DNA of 58,747 nt from Hyphomicrobiales bacterium (GTDB lineage Bacteria; Pseudomonadota; Alphaproteobacteria; Rhizobiales; Aestuariivirgaceae), in the NCBI GenBank assembly GCA_025359265.1, contig JANYHB010000024.1, forward strand, positions 1 to 58,747, in the 5' to 3' direction. Positions 1 through 9,219 of this stretch are shown here, piece by piece (the stretch's first letter is position 1; each line of letters opens with the position of its first letter). Below the pieces are notes generated by a model. It saw nothing but the letters and a program-made list of their open reading frames with translations, made no database searches and had not been told where the DNA came from. A program made the translations under genes and the position numbers.

Positions 1-362
1 CCCAAATAGAGTGCTGGAAGCCAAGATATCGCGCCATCTCCCAGCATCTTGCGAAACAAAAGCGCAAAGGCGGGCCAACTTCCAACCGTATTGTTGCGAA
101 TTTCAAATGCCGCCAAACGCATGGCCAGTCCAAATGCATCAGAATTATTCAGCAAATTAGTGTCACGTTGTTCTAAATCTTTGACGATCCCAGGGATCAA
201 ACAATGTTCAGAATGCCGCGCAATTTCCATACCAGATTGCCAAGGGTTAAAACGATCATGATCGAACTTTAAGCTTGTTCTAGGAGAGTCAGCGATGCAA
301 GCGCGGTCTCTTTCTGTGAGGCGCTCTTCATACTCCACCCAAACATCATCAGGCACTTTCAT
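1..362 (-). CDS. Unknown protein, 3' end outside the window
   Basis: The frame is open from an ATG at 362 to the window edge (120 codons, no stop). The ATG overlaps the TGA of the MmeI-like gene upstream as ATGA, which suggests translational coupling and one transcript with the restriction-modification enzyme. The protein starts MKVPDDVWVEYEERL and is rich in charged and aromatic residues. I see no signal peptide, membrane segment or motif that I recognise. By position it could be a companion of the R-M enzyme, but that is inference from the overlap alone. The gene continues beyond base 1, so its length is unknown. Confidence 0.6.
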   Translation of the reverse strand, partial: MKVPDDVWVEYEERLTERDRACIADSPRTSLKFDHDRFNPWQSGMEIARHSEHCLIPGIVKDLEQRDTNLLNNSDAFGLAMRLAAFEIRNNTVGSWPAFALLFRKMLGDGAISWLPALYL

Positions 363-3121
363 GTTGCTTTTATCTTTCTTGCCTTCTTCGGCTTCGCCGC
401 CGCCAGCGCCAAGGCGGGGGCGGTGATTTGCTCATAGCGGGCGAGGAGAAATTCCACCCGCTCACGGTCTGAAGCAAATGCCTCTTTGCGATAAAGCTGG
501 TCCACCGATTTGTCATTGGCCTCATGGGCCTTGCGAAGGTTGGCGGGCATGGTTTTTGGTCTATATAACGATGCAAGTGTGTGCATGGGAAACTCACGCC
601 TTGCGCTCAAAATGCCGTTAGCGGCAGAAGCAAGGCTCACCAAATCGACTTGGCTGATATCGGGTAATGGAAACGTGTTGAATATCAGGGTATTCGTATA
701 TTGATAGTCGCTTTTCGTTCTGCCGCCTACCGCTCTCATCCAACTCATGTGCATTCGGGATATTAGGATAGCAAAAAGCCAACTCTCTTCTGAAGCAATA
801 AATTGAGCGCTGCCACTAACAATTGTTTCTGCGCCCAAATATCCAAAGGGAACATATTCTCTAGTTTGCGATGATACCTTTGGTGCAATTATGTAAGGGG
901 TTTTTGGCTGCCTATCTTCTGAGAATAAGAATGGATATTTTGCCCAATCGCGCGTTCTTTTCTTCTTGCTATTTTTTCGATCTTTCGCAACGGCCTCAAT
1001 TCTATCCATTACAAGTTTACACAAATGCAACTCCTCAGGATCAGCATCTTTGAGCCACAGGCAATATCGCTCTTGTGAGTTTATGAATTCCCTACCCCCA
1101 GTGTACCTTCGTAACCAATTTTCGTTCCACCCATTACTTGCACGCAAGCCTATTAATTCCTCCGGCTTCAGCACGAGATGTCCAAAGTCAGTCGCTTCAC
1201 TGCCTTTATTAATGTTAGGCCTTTTAGAAATTGGTTTGCTTGCCCGTCTAACGAATGTTTGAGAACCATCCGTGAGATAGGCATTTATTTTTGAAACCCT
1301 CAGTTCAACTGGTTGGCCATTTACTTTCTCATATTCAAAAAGGCGCTTCTCATCACTGGTTGGTGTCCCCAACCCGACAATTACCACGTGAACATGAGCT
1401 TTGCCTTTTGCCTCGCTTGACCATTCGAAAGTGCGATGTGCAAACCTGATTTGCCAGCGATCTGATTCCAACAGCGCTGGCCAAAGTATTGCAACTTGCT
1501 CTCCTTGGCATATCGATTTTGTTGCAACGAATGCAGTTAAAATAAACTGATTGGATTTGCAGAATTCATATGCTTTCTTGAACCATGCCGCGACGAAATC
1601 CAAAGTACCCGCACCTCGTTGGCCAGAGAAAATTCGAGCCATTGCGGTTTTTTGCAACTTGCTTTGCTCCTTCTTGCCCGAAAACGGCGGGTTGCCGAAC
1701 ACGAATGAACACTCATCCGGCCTCAATACCGTGGCCCAATCAATCTCCAGCGCATCGGCATGAACAATCTTGGGTGACTTCTTCAGCGGAATGCGCGGTA
1801 AATACACGCTCAGCTTTTCTGAAAGCAGGCGGTTCATCAGGTGGTCCATCATCCACATGGCGATTTCGGCAATCAGTGAAGGAAATTCTTCAATCTCAAT
1901 GCCATAAAATTGGTCAACATCACATTGTGATTCAGCTTTGAATAAATCCAAATTATTCTTGAGGTCTAAAATAACGTCCATTTCGAGAAGCCGGATTTCG
2001 CGATAGCTGATGACGAGGAAGTTTCCGCAGCCGCAGGCGGGGTCAAAAAATGTCAGTTTGGCCAGCTTGCCCTGAAACTCTTGCAAGGCCTTGGTACGGC
2101 TGTTGTCCTTTCGCGCCTTCAGCCGCTTTAATTCATCCTTCAGGTCATCCAGAAACAGCGGGCCGATCACTTTCAGAATGTTCTGTTCATTGGTATAATG
2201 CGCGCCAATAGCCCGGCGCTTTTTCTTGTCCATGACCGACTGAAACAGCGAGCCGAAAATGGCGGGCGAAACCTTTGACCAATCAAAATAACACGCTTCC
2301 AGCAACTTGGAGCGCATAGAACTATCAAAACTGGTGGGGGCCAAGCGTTCTTCAAACAAGCGGCCATTGATATAAGGAAACCGCGCCAAGTCTTCATCCA
2401 GCTTTTTCTGGCGCTTGTCTTCGTGCTGGTTCAACACCTCAAACAGTTCATTGAGTTTTGAACCAAGGTCATGGCCATCTTCTGCCGTGCGGGTTTCGAT
2501 GTAACTGGTGAGAATGCCGCTTTCGAAAATTCCGGTGTCATCGGCAAAAAGGCAAAACACCAGCCGCACCAGAAAACGTTCCAAGTTATGGCCTTCAAAG
2601 CCAGATGCCTTCAGCGCATCATGCACTTCACCCATCAATTCCGAGGCTTTGATGTTAACCGGGTCTTCGTCTTTCAACTCATGCAGCTGGCCGCCGTCCA
2701 TGAAGGCAAAGTGCTTCAGTTTGTCGGGCAGTTCTTGCAGGCCAAAAGCGTGGGACTTGTTGTCTTCGAGGTCATGCAGTTCAAAGGTTTGAAAGTCGCA
2801 AGCCAAAATATAGCGTGGAAGTTCCGCTTCTTTCAGCCCGGGGAAGTATTCAAGCGCCTGCTCCTTTGCCTTTTTGAGGCTTAGGCCAGCGCTTTTTTGT
2901 TCAACCAGCAACTTGCCTTTCCAAAACAGGTCGATGAAGCCCTGCTTGTCACCAAGCTTTTTTACAGGTTCCTCAAAACTCGCCACACGGCGGCGCTGAA
3001 TTCCGAAGATATGGAAGAAGTCGTTGTAAAAACTTTGCGACTCACCGCGCTCATAGCCCGCGCTTTTCCACTCTTCGGCAAATTTGGCAGCCCGCGTGCG
3101 CTTTTCGTTTGGACTCAACAT
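359..3121 (-). CDS. MmeI-like type IIL restriction-modification enzyme
   Basis: A single polypeptide of 920 aa, close to the roughly 919 aa of MmeI, which combines endonuclease, N6-adenine methyltransferase and target recognition. An N-terminal nuclease domain shows D64-X9-E74-x-K76, the D-X9-ExK spacing described for MmeI. A helical linker follows. The methyltransferase has SAM motif I (DPACGCGNF, residues 360-368) and catalytic motif IV (GNPPF, 476-480). The C-terminal half would carry the target recognition domain, and that part of the DNA (about 660-1600) looks richer in A and T than its neighbours, as is common for acquired R-M genes. Family members cut DNA at a fixed distance from an asymmetric site and protect the host by hemimethylation. 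The recognition site cannot be read from sequence alone. It is followed by an overlapping unknown gene. Confidence 0.88.
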   Translation of the reverse strand: MLSPNEKRTRAAKFAEEWKSAGYERGESQSFYNDFFHIFGIQRRRVASFEEPVKKLGDKQGFIDLFWKGKLLVEQKSAGLSLKKAKEQALEYFPGLKEAELPRYILACDFQTFELHDLEDNKSHAFGLQELPDKLKHFAFMDGGQLHELKDEDPVNIKASELMGEVHDALKASGFEGHNLERFLVRLVFCLFADDTGIFESGILTSYIETRTAEDGHDLGSKLNELFEVLNQHEDKRQKKLDEDLARFPYINGRLFEERLAPTSFDSSMRSKLLEACYFDWSKVSPAIFGSLFQSVMDKKKRRAIGAHYTNEQNILKVIGPLFLDDLKDELKRLKARKDNSRTKALQEFQGKLAKLTFFDPACGCGNFLVISYREIRLLEMDVILDLKNNLDLFKAESQCDVDQFYGIEIEEFPSLIAEIAMWMMDHLMNRLLSEKLSVYLPRIPLKKSPKIVHADALEIDWATVLRPDECSFVFGNPPFSGKKEQSKLQKTAMARIFSGQRGAGTLDFVAAWFKKAYEFCKSNQFILTAFVATKSICQGEQVAILWPALLESDRWQIRFAHRTFEWSSEAKGKAHVHVVIVGLGTPTSDEKRLFEYEKVNGQPVELRVSKINAYLTDGSQTFVRRASKPISKRPNINKGSEATDFGHLVLKPEELIGLRASNGWNENWLRRYTGGREFINSQERYCLWLKDADPEELHLCKLVMDRIEAVAKDRKNSKKKRTRDWAKYPFLFSEDRQPKTPYIIAPKVSSQTREYVPFGYLGAETIVSGSAQFIASEESWLFAILISRMHMSWMRAVGGRTKSDYQYTNTLIFNTFPLPDISQVDLVSLASAANGILSARREFPMHTLASLYRPKTMPANLRKAHEANDKSVDQLYRKEAFASDRERVEFLLARYEQITAPALALAAAKPKKARKIKAT

Positions 3122-3184
3122 TCCCCAGCCTTTGTTTTGTGATGCACGCTATTCAAATGCGACCGCAAGGTAAAGCCGCACACT

Positions 3185-3880
3185 CTACCCCCTGAACCCC
3201 GCCGCCAGTACAAACAGCTCAGCCGATCCATCGCGGCTAGCCATGGGCTTCACGTGTTTCACCGACACAAAATCCTTCTTCATCAGCGCCAGCAGCTGCC
3301 CCTCGGTGCCGCCGCGCAGAACTTTGGCCAGATAAGTGCCGCCGGGCTTTAAAATCTCCCGCGCAAAGTCATAGCCCGCCTCGGCCAGCGCGATGATGTT
3401 GATATGGTCCGTTTGTCGGTGGCCGGTGGCATGAGCGGCCATATCAGACAAGACGCAATCGGCCTTCTCGCCGCCCAAGGCCGCGATCAACACGGCGGGC
3501 GCATCCTCGTCATAAAAATCCTTCTTGAAAATAATGACGGCGGGGATGGGGTCCATGCTGTGCATATCAATCGCCACCACGCGGCCCTTGCCTTCTTCAG
3601 CTTTCACCCGGGCTGCTGCCACCTGGCTCCACCCGCCCGGCGCCGCGCCCAAATCCACAATGCGCCCACCCACTTTCAGGAACTTGTATTTGTCGTCAAT
3701 CTCGATCAGCTTGAAAGCCGCACGGCTGCGATAGCCCAAGCGTTTGGCCTCATGCACATATGGATCATTGAGCTGCCGCTCAAGCCACACTTTTTGCGCA
3801 ACCGTTCGCCCCTTGCCGGTTTTCACACGCACTTTAAGCTTGCCGCTGGATGGCTTTGCGCCCTGCCCCGGTCTGGCCAT
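3185..3880 (-). CDS. rlmE: 23S rRNA 2'-O-methyltransferase RlmE (FtsJ)
   Basis: Encodes 231 aa. FtsJ/RrmJ family enzymes methylate the 2'-OH of U2552 in the A loop of 23S rRNA in the 50S subunit. The SAM motif DLGAAPGGWSQVA is present. The K-D-K-E catalytic tetrad can be placed in RAAFKL, VLSDMAAH, YLAKVLRG and GSAELFVLA. An N-terminal basic segment (about 25 aa) is usual in alphaproteobacterial forms. I chose the ATG at 3880, which forms TGATG with the stop of the upstream phosphatase gene; the frame stays open further upstream, but that part lies inside the phosphatase gene. The two genes are translationally coupled, an arrangement often seen in alphaproteobacteria. Confidence 0.93.
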   Translation of the reverse strand: MARPGQGAKPSSGKLKVRVKTGKGRTVAQKVWLERQLNDPYVHEAKRLGYRSRAAFKLIEIDDKYKFLKVGGRIVDLGAAPGGWSQVAAARVKAEEGKGRVVAIDMHSMDPIPAVIIFKKDFYDEDAPAVLIAALGGEKADCVLSDMAAHATGHRQTDHINIIALAEAGYDFAREILKPGGTYLAKVLRGGTEGQLLALMKKDFVSVKHVKPMASRDGSAELFVLAAGFRG

Positions 3881-4971
3881 CAGCTTTGCCCCCACACGCC
3901 GTCTGCCTGCATCATTTGAATCAAAATGCCTTCCCGCAAACCACGGTCTGCCACTCGAATGCGTTGGGCCGGAAAAGCAATGCGAATTTCTTCCAGTATG
4001 GCACAGCCTGCCAAAACCAGATCGGCCCGCTCGCGCCCAATACAGCCATTTTGAATGCGTTGCTCGTGGCTCATTTTGAGAAGGCGCTGCGTCACCGCCG
4101 CTGCTTGCCCATTGGTCAGCCAAGATCCATCTACTTTGGCGCGATCATAATGGCGCAGCCCCAAATGCACCCCCGCAATGGTGGTGACGGTGCCGCTGGT
4201 GCCCAGCAAATGGCTGGGAACCGTTGGATTGGCAAATTGCGCCACTTCATCCACAAAGGGTTTTAACAACTGCTTCACCTCTGCCCGCATGGCCATGAAA
4301 GTTTCAAGTGAGATGTCACCTCCGCCGCAGTGGCGTTCTGATAAGGCCACAACCCCTGAGGACAATGAAATCCATGCCTTGATGGCGTGGTGCTCGCCAT
4401 CGGCTTGCATCCACATCACTTCGGTAGAACCGCCACCAATATCAAAAATAACCGCTGAGGCGGAACCTGATTCAATCAGTGGCGAAGCCCCCGAGGCAGC
4501 TAAATCAGCTTCTGTCTGACGATCAATAATCTCAAGTTCCAACCCCACTTCATAGCGCACACGCTTGATAAACTCCGCGCCGTTTTCGGCTTGTCTACAG
4601 GCTTCTGTGGCAATGAGACGTTTGGGGCCCACGCCGTGCCACTTGAGTTTGTTGGAACACACCCGCAAAGCTTCGATGGTGCGGTTCATGGCGGCTTCAT
4701 TCAACCTGCCGCTCAGCCCCAGGCCTTCGCCCAGGCGCACAATGCGCGAAAAGGCGTCCACCACATCCAGCCGATGGCCGTTCGGCCTGGCAACCAGCAG
4801 GCGGCAATTATTCGTGCCCAAATCCAAAGCGCCATAGGGCTCTGAAAGCCCGGCGCTTGCCACAAATGGCCCGGCAAAACCATTGCCGCTGTTTGGAGCA
4901 CGACGCTTGGGCGATTTTACCCGCCGGGCCGTGGCATCCACGATGGTAACTTTCCGGCAGGCTCGGGACAA
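3880..4971 (-). CDS. Ppx/GppA family phosphatase
   Basis: The 363 aa product belongs to the ASKHA-fold Ppx/GppA family (exopolyphosphatase or pppGpp 5'-phosphohydrolase). Seen motifs are the phosphate-1 loop ALDLGTNNCRLLVA near residue 48, FDIGGGSTEV near 175 and LGTSGTVTTIA near 260. The chain is short and lacks the C-terminal HD-like domain of long Ppx proteins, as in many alphaproteobacteria. Polyphosphate and pppGpp activity cannot be separated by sequence. The start is uncertain: 4971 is a TTG, an in-frame stop lies just upstream, and the first 45 residues are basic and unlike the family core, so an internal start is possible. It is coupled to rlmE by TGATG. Confidence 0.85.
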   Translation of the reverse strand: MSRACRKVTIVDATARRVKSPKRRAPNSGNGFAGPFVASAGLSEPYGALDLGTNNCRLLVARPNGHRLDVVDAFSRIVRLGEGLGLSGRLNEAAMNRTIEALRVCSNKLKWHGVGPKRLIATEACRQAENGAEFIKRVRYEVGLELEIIDRQTEADLAASGASPLIESGSASAVIFDIGGGSTEVMWMQADGEHHAIKAWISLSSGVVALSERHCGGGDISLETFMAMRAEVKQLLKPFVDEVAQFANPTVPSHLLGTSGTVTTIAGVHLGLRHYDRAKVDGSWLTNGQAAAVTQRLLKMSHEQRIQNGCIGRERADLVLAGCAILEEIRIAFPAQRIRVADRGLREGILIQMMQADGVWGQS

Positions 4972-5129
4972 GAATATGCCAAGCTAGCCTTAAACGATTG
5001 AGTTGCCCTAACCTTAACAGATTAACTGCGGCGGTAAACCACTTCCTCTGCCTTAAATTCTGCCTGACATATTAACGCGGAATTGAGATTCTTGGCCGAC
5101 AACAACCGAAGTGCGGCGGTTGAGAGAAA

Positions 5130-5972
5130 ATGCGCAGTTTTGGCAAATCTTGGTTCGGAGAAGGTTCCCTCATCGCTGAATTTGGCGAAGGTGTGGGGCT
5201 GGGTGTGGGCTTGCAAAAGCAAGCCAAGGCCCTGGACGCTGCACGCGTTGACGCAGAGTTAGCCTCCAAAGCCAAATCCGAATTTATCGCGAATATGAGC
5301 CATGAACTGCGCACGCCACTCAACGCCATTATCGGCTTTTCCGACATGCTGGCCAGTAAAACGGTGGTGGACGGCGCCAAAGTTGTGCAATACGCAGGTT
5401 ATATCCAACAGGCCGCCGAACATTTATTAGCGCTGATCAATTCCATCTTGGACGTCTCTAAAATTCAGGCTGGCAAGCTGAATGTTGAACGTGAACCGAT
5501 TGATCTGGCCCACGCGCTCGTCCCTTGCCTGCTCATCACCGAAGCCAAAGCCAAGGAAAAAAACATTACCATCGAACAACACATTGATGAAAAAGTGCCG
5601 CTGCTATTGGCCGATCCGCTGCGCCTCAAGCAAATCCTCATCAATCTGCTCAGCAATGCCGTGAAATTCACGCCAGATTGGGGTCGCATCAGGTTGGAAG
5701 CGAAGGTGGATCATTTGAAAACTGTTTTGATCAGCATCACCGACAATGGCATAGGAATGACCGCCGACGAGATTGCCACGGCCTTGCGGCCATTCGGACA
5801 GGTTGAAACCGGCTTTAGCAAAACCCATGAAGGAACCGGCCTCGGTCTTCCCATTGCTCACGCACTCACGCAGCTCCATGGCGGCGAACTGAAGGTGGAT
5901 TCCACCAAAGGCACCGGCACGCGGGTCAGCTTCACCATTCCTCTTGCCATAACAACCGTCACTCAACACTGA
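5130..5972 (+). CDS. Soluble sensor histidine kinase
   Basis: The 280 aa protein has a complete transmitter module: H box SHELRTPLN with His58, N box NLLSNAVKF (172-180), DNGIGM (205-210) and GTGLGL (235-240). The first 45 residues are predicted helical and there is no membrane segment or recognisable sensory domain, so the kinase is cytoplasmic and its input is unknown. The core resembles the PleC/DivJ-type kinases of alphaproteobacteria, which act on DivK and PleD, both encoded at 20-22 kb here. That partnership is only a suggestion, because no response regulator adjoins this gene. The start ATG has a weak GAGAAA upstream. The herA-like gene begins 10 bases downstream. Confidence 0.87.
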   Translation: MRSFGKSWFGEGSLIAEFGEGVGLGVGLQKQAKALDAARVDAELASKAKSEFIANMSHELRTPLNAIIGFSDMLASKTVVDGAKVVQYAGYIQQAAEHLLALINSILDVSKIQAGKLNVEREPIDLAHALVPCLLITEAKAKEKNITIEQHIDEKVPLLLADPLRLKQILINLLSNAVKFTPDWGRIRLEAKVDHLKTVLISITDNGIGMTADEIATALRPFGQVETGFSKTHEGTGLGLPIAHALTQLHGGELKVDSTKGTGTRVSFTIPLAITTVTQH

Positions 5973-5982
5973 ACCGAGAAAA

Positions 5983-7935
5983 ATGCCAAGCGCCACCATC
6001 AACACAAATCTGAATGACTTGCCACCGACACACGCTTTCAGCACGTCTGAACGCATGGGGCGCATCGTGGCTGTAACTGGCTCCAGGGCGGTTATTTTGC
6101 TTGATGCCCATGAACTCGTTTATGACGTGAGCAAGCGCGGCGCTGAAATTGGCACACTGCTCAAAGTTGAGTCAAAATCCTCAATCACCCTGGCGCTCAT
6201 TTCCGCGCTATCCTCGCCCATGCCTTCCAACAACGCGGGCGAAAAGGAATTGCGCATTGTGGAGGTGGAGTTCATCGGCGAACTTCCACGCGGGCCTGAT
6301 GGTTTTGGCACCAGCTTCCGCCGCGGCGTATCATCTTACCCCTCGCTTGGCGACACGGTTTTCAAGGCCGACCGTTCTGAATTGGCGCTTGCCTACGCCT
6401 GTGACGCAGAAACCGCCGTGCGGGTGGGCTACATTCAGCAAGACCCATCAATTCCTGCGATGGTGAAAATCGATGAAATGCTGGGCAAGCACTTTGCGAT
6501 TTTGGGCACCACCGGAACCGGCAAATCTTGCACCGTGGCGCTGATACTGCGGCGCATTCTGGAAAAAAATCCGCAAGCTCACATCTTGCTGTTGGACGTT
6601 CACCGTGAATATTCCCAATCGTTCAAGGGCATCTCTGAAATCATTACGCCGGATAACATGGCTCTGCCATTCTGGCTGCTGAATTTTGATGAAGCGGTTG
6701 AAATTCTGGTGGGCAGCCAGATCAGCCGCGAAACTGATATTGAAATACTGCGAGAAATCATTCCCATCGCCAAGGCGCGCTATATGGGCAACCAGCGCCG
6801 CGATAAGAACGGCAACCGCCCGCGCGATGCGTTGGTGGAAAATAACATTGGTGTGGATACGCCCATCCCCTATCGCACATCAGATATTATCGGCGTTCTT
6901 GAAGAATATATTGGCAAGCTGGATTTGCGCGGCGAATTGGCGCCCTATAAACGCCTGAAGGCCAAGCTTGAGGCTTTAAGCCGCGATCCGCGCTATGCTT
7001 TCATGTTTGGCGGCCTCACTGTGCAGGATAACATGGCGCAAGTTCTGGCCCGGCTGTTTCGTATCCCGGTGAACGGCAAACCCATCGCCATTTTGGAGCT
7101 CGGCGGCTTGCCCTCTGAGATCGTCAACGTCACAGTTTCGGTTCTGGCCCGCTTGGCCTTTGATTTCGGGGTGTGGAGTGCCGGCCGCGTGCCTATCACC
7201 TTTGTGTGCGAAGAGGCCCATCGCTATGTGCCCAGCGACAAAACCGCAGGCTTCGAACCCACCAAACGCGCCATCTCGCGCATTGCCAAGGAAGGCCGAA
7301 AATATGGCGTTTCCCTCTGCATTGTGTCACAGCGCCCAGCCGAATTAGACCCCACTATTCTATCGCAGTGCAACACCGTTTTCTCCATGCGTTTGACCAA
7401 TGAACGCGACCAGCAAATTTTACGCGCTGGCATTTCAGACGCCGCAGCCAGCTTGCTGGATTTCATGCCCACCATGGGTGCGGGTGAAGCGGTGACGTTT
7501 GGTGAAGGTGTTGCCCTGCCCACCCGCATTAAATTTGATTTATTGCCTGCCCATGAGTTGCCGCGCTCCAACACCTCATCCTTCACCAAAAATTGGGCGC
7601 GCGATTTGCCGGATGATGCGTTCTTGCTGGAAGTAGTCAACCGTTGGCGCGCCCAAACCTATAACCCCGATAGCGCTGATTATGTGATTGAAGAGGGATT
7701 GGCGGCCTTAACGCCGGTGCCAGCATTGGCCCCCGCCGTGCCAGCAATCAACAATTCGGTGGCGCCAGCTTTCCAATCAGGAACAGCTGCTGCCCTGGCA
7801 GCACCCCGACCATCCTTTCGCCGTGAAGGTTTCGGCACGTCAGCGCCACCCGTTGCCACGCGCCCGGCGGAAATCACCCCACCGGAAAGCAACACCCCCA
7901 GCCTCGCCAACCTCATCAAACAATTTCGCCCCTGA
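5983..7935 (+). CDS. HerA-type ATPase (DUF87/DUF853)
   Basis: Encodes 650 aa. An N-terminal beta-barrel region (about 20-150, HAS-barrel-like) precedes a FtsK/HerA-class RecA domain with Walker A GTTGTGKS (175-182) and Walker B ITFVCEEAH (about 405-413). It also has the family segment SRIAKEGRKYG and an AQRPAEL-like SQRPAELDP motif. HerA proteins are hexameric DNA translocases, in archaea paired with the nuclease NurA. No nurA gene is visible here, so this is the stand-alone bacterial form of unknown role, possibly in DNA repair or processing. The last 90 residues are rich in Pro and Ala and look disordered. The gene follows the histidine kinase by 10 bases and is probably cotranscribed with it. 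Confidence 0.88.
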   Translation: MPSATINTNLNDLPPTHAFSTSERMGRIVAVTGSRAVILLDAHELVYDVSKRGAEIGTLLKVESKSSITLALISALSSPMPSNNAGEKELRIVEVEFIGELPRGPDGFGTSFRRGVSSYPSLGDTVFKADRSELALAYACDAETAVRVGYIQQDPSIPAMVKIDEMLGKHFAILGTTGTGKSCTVALILRRILEKNPQAHILLLDVHREYSQSFKGISEIITPDNMALPFWLLNFDEAVEILVGSQISRETDIEILREIIPIAKARYMGNQRRDKNGNRPRDALVENNIGVDTPIPYRTSDIIGVLEEYIGKLDLRGELAPYKRLKAKLEALSRDPRYAFMFGGLTVQDNMAQVLARLFRIPVNGKPIAILELGGLPSEIVNVTVSVLARLAFDFGVWSAGRVPITFVCEEAHRYVPSDKTAGFEPTKRAISRIAKEGRKYGVSLCIVSQRPAELDPTILSQCNTVFSMRLTNERDQQILRAGISDAAASLLDFMPTMGAGEAVTFGEGVALPTRIKFDLLPAHELPRSNTSSFTKNWARDLPDDAFLLEVVNRWRAQTYNPDSADYVIEEGLAALTPVPALAPAVPAINNSVAPAFQSGTAAALAAPRPSFRREGFGTSAPPVATRPAEITPPESNTPSLANLIKQFRP

Positions 7936-7989
7936 TTTTAAAGTTGCGAGCGGGTGACGGTGCAGCTAATAATCCGCTGCACTGCTGAT

Positions 7990-8063
7990 TGGGAGATCGT
8001 CTAACGGTAGGATCGCGGATTCTGACTCCGCTAGTCTAGGTTCGAATCCTAGTCTCCCAGCCA
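7990..8063 (+). tRNA. tRNA-Gln (CUG anticodon)
   Basis: A 74-base cloverleaf with CCA encoded at 8061-8063. The acceptor stem is TGGGAGA/TCTCCCA, the D stem GTC/GAT, the anticodon stem GCGGA/TCCGC with loop TTCTGAC (anticodon CTG at 8022-8024), and the T stem CTAGG/CCTAG around TTCGAAT. The U1 start and discriminator G are typical of tRNA-Gln. All stems pair; one D-stem pair is G-U. Confidence 0.97.
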
Positions 8064-8124
8064 CTCGCAGCTAAAACACTTGTGCAACAGTCCGTAAAAA
8101 TTACCAATGTGTTAAAGAATCACT

Positions 8125-8370
8125 TTGTCAGGCCGAAAATACAACTTTATCAGACCCTTACTGGCAATTGGGATTCTGAACGGTGTCAAAACGCCTGCTT
8201 GCATCATCTGCCCTAACACCAAAGCCTATTTGAGCTATATTCGCGAAGACCAAAACATTGCCGCAGCCGCATTTGAGCACATGTTTGCCTCCAGTGGCAT
8301 CTCAATCTTTGGCGAAAGCCGCGTTGGCGACAATAATTATACCGCAAGCTCGGTTGGCATGCGGTTCTAA
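8125..8370 (+). pseudogene. Possible remnant of an outer-membrane beta-barrel protein
   Basis: An open frame of 81 codons begins at a TTG directly after an in-frame TAA and has no ribosome binding site. The translated end alternates polar and hydrophobic residues and finishes in Gly-Met-Arg-Phe, the aromatic C-terminus usual for beta-barrel outer membrane proteins and autotransporters. I read it as the last strands of a decayed gene. It could also be noncoding. It lies 60 bases beyond tRNA-Gln in a stretch (8064-8900) with no clearly intact gene. Confidence 0.25.
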
Positions 8371-8780
8371 TTCACCAGCAGCGTGGGCACCCGCGCACTG
8401 ATCGACAAAAGCGGGGCATGGGCGGGTGAGCGCACTACGATATGTAACGTGGCGCCGGCTTTATATTGAACCAGCACCATCATGCCGCAGGGTGTGCTGG
8501 CATGTGCTGCAACCCAGCTTGAGTTGGGTTGTATCACAAAAATTTCATCCACTTGCACCGTTGGGCGGGTTCTAAAACTCTGCCACTCTGTTGCACTGGC
8601 GATCTCTGACGAATGCAGTATCAGCGGTGCAGGCAGCCCGACCGTTTTTGTACCTGCGGTTTCGATAAGTGCAGCATTCTCAGCAATAGATGAATACCCT
8701 TTCTCAATCAGCCAAGCGGCCAGCGTGGATTTTCCAGACAATCCCTCGATTTTGACCAATTTCCGAAATTTGCTGAACAC
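8367..8780 (-). pseudogene. Possible HPr-kinase-like P-loop remnant
   Basis: An open frame of 137 codons from a GTG, with an in-frame TAA five codons upstream. It contains a P-loop-like GLSGKST followed by a pattern (LIEKGYSSIAENAALIE, then a run of Pro/Leu-rich strands) that recalls HPr-kinase-related proteins. These are normally about twice as long or have a standard GxxxxGKS/T. The Walker A motif is shortened. I regard it as a fragment or a diverged small gene. There is no ribosome binding site or conserved neighbour, and it converges on the barrel-like remnant at 8125. Confidence 0.3.
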
Positions 8781-8900
8781 AATCTGTCGGCATTATCTTT
8801 CCCACACACAAAGTTAAACGGCAGATGAACGGCAGGTTCAGCAATGGTTACACCCAAGTTTTCTAGGTTTCTTCCCACATCCAAGAGGGAGACGCACAAA

Positions 8901-9107
8901 ATGATCCGATATGCAATTTTGCTCGGTTTAGTCATTGGGTCCACGGCAACGGCATTGGCCCATGTGCAGCCAGAAATGGGTGCAACCCAAATTGATCAAA
9001 TGACTTATAGGAACGAAGTTGCCGATGTGGCACTGGCCCAGTCGGCTCAACCGCTGTTCCTGCAAAAATGCGCTGTCGAGGATTGTTCTGACACGCCGCA
9101 AAACTGA
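8901..9107 (+). CDS. Small secreted protein, unknown function
   Basis: The 68 aa product starts MIRYAILLGLVIGSTATALA, a clear signal peptide with cleavage likely after Ala-Leu-Ala. The start ATG at 8901 has AAGAGGGAG 10 bases upstream; an in-frame start at 8844 would only add a basic stretch before the signal peptide. The mature part of about 48 residues has two cysteines (KCAVEDCSD) that could form a disulfide. I do not recognise a family. It is followed after 112 bases by an even smaller secreted-peptide gene. Confidence 0.55.
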   Translation: MIRYAILLGLVIGSTATALAHVQPEMGATQIDQMTYRNEVADVALAQSAQPLFLQKCAVEDCSDTPQN

Positions 9108-9219
9108 TCGCCGAACCCCAATGAAACTAAACCCCCGATGAACGCGTTGTTCAGGGCAGGTTCCAACACCGCCTGACAATCTCACCTCAAGTTCCGGGCG
9201 CGAGACTGATGAGGACAAG

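Noticed and set aside
49-261. 70-codon plus-strand ORF near the left edge
   Set aside because: It lies opposite a longer open frame that is coupled by ATGA to the MmeI-like gene; its translation has no features.
2471-2884. 137-codon plus-strand ORF within the MmeI-like gene
   Set aside because: It is an antisense shadow of a gene whose protein motifs are conserved on the minus strand.
5012-5025. TTAAC repeats before the histidine kinase gene as a CtrA box
   Set aside because: The TTAA half-sites are 4 bases apart, not 7.
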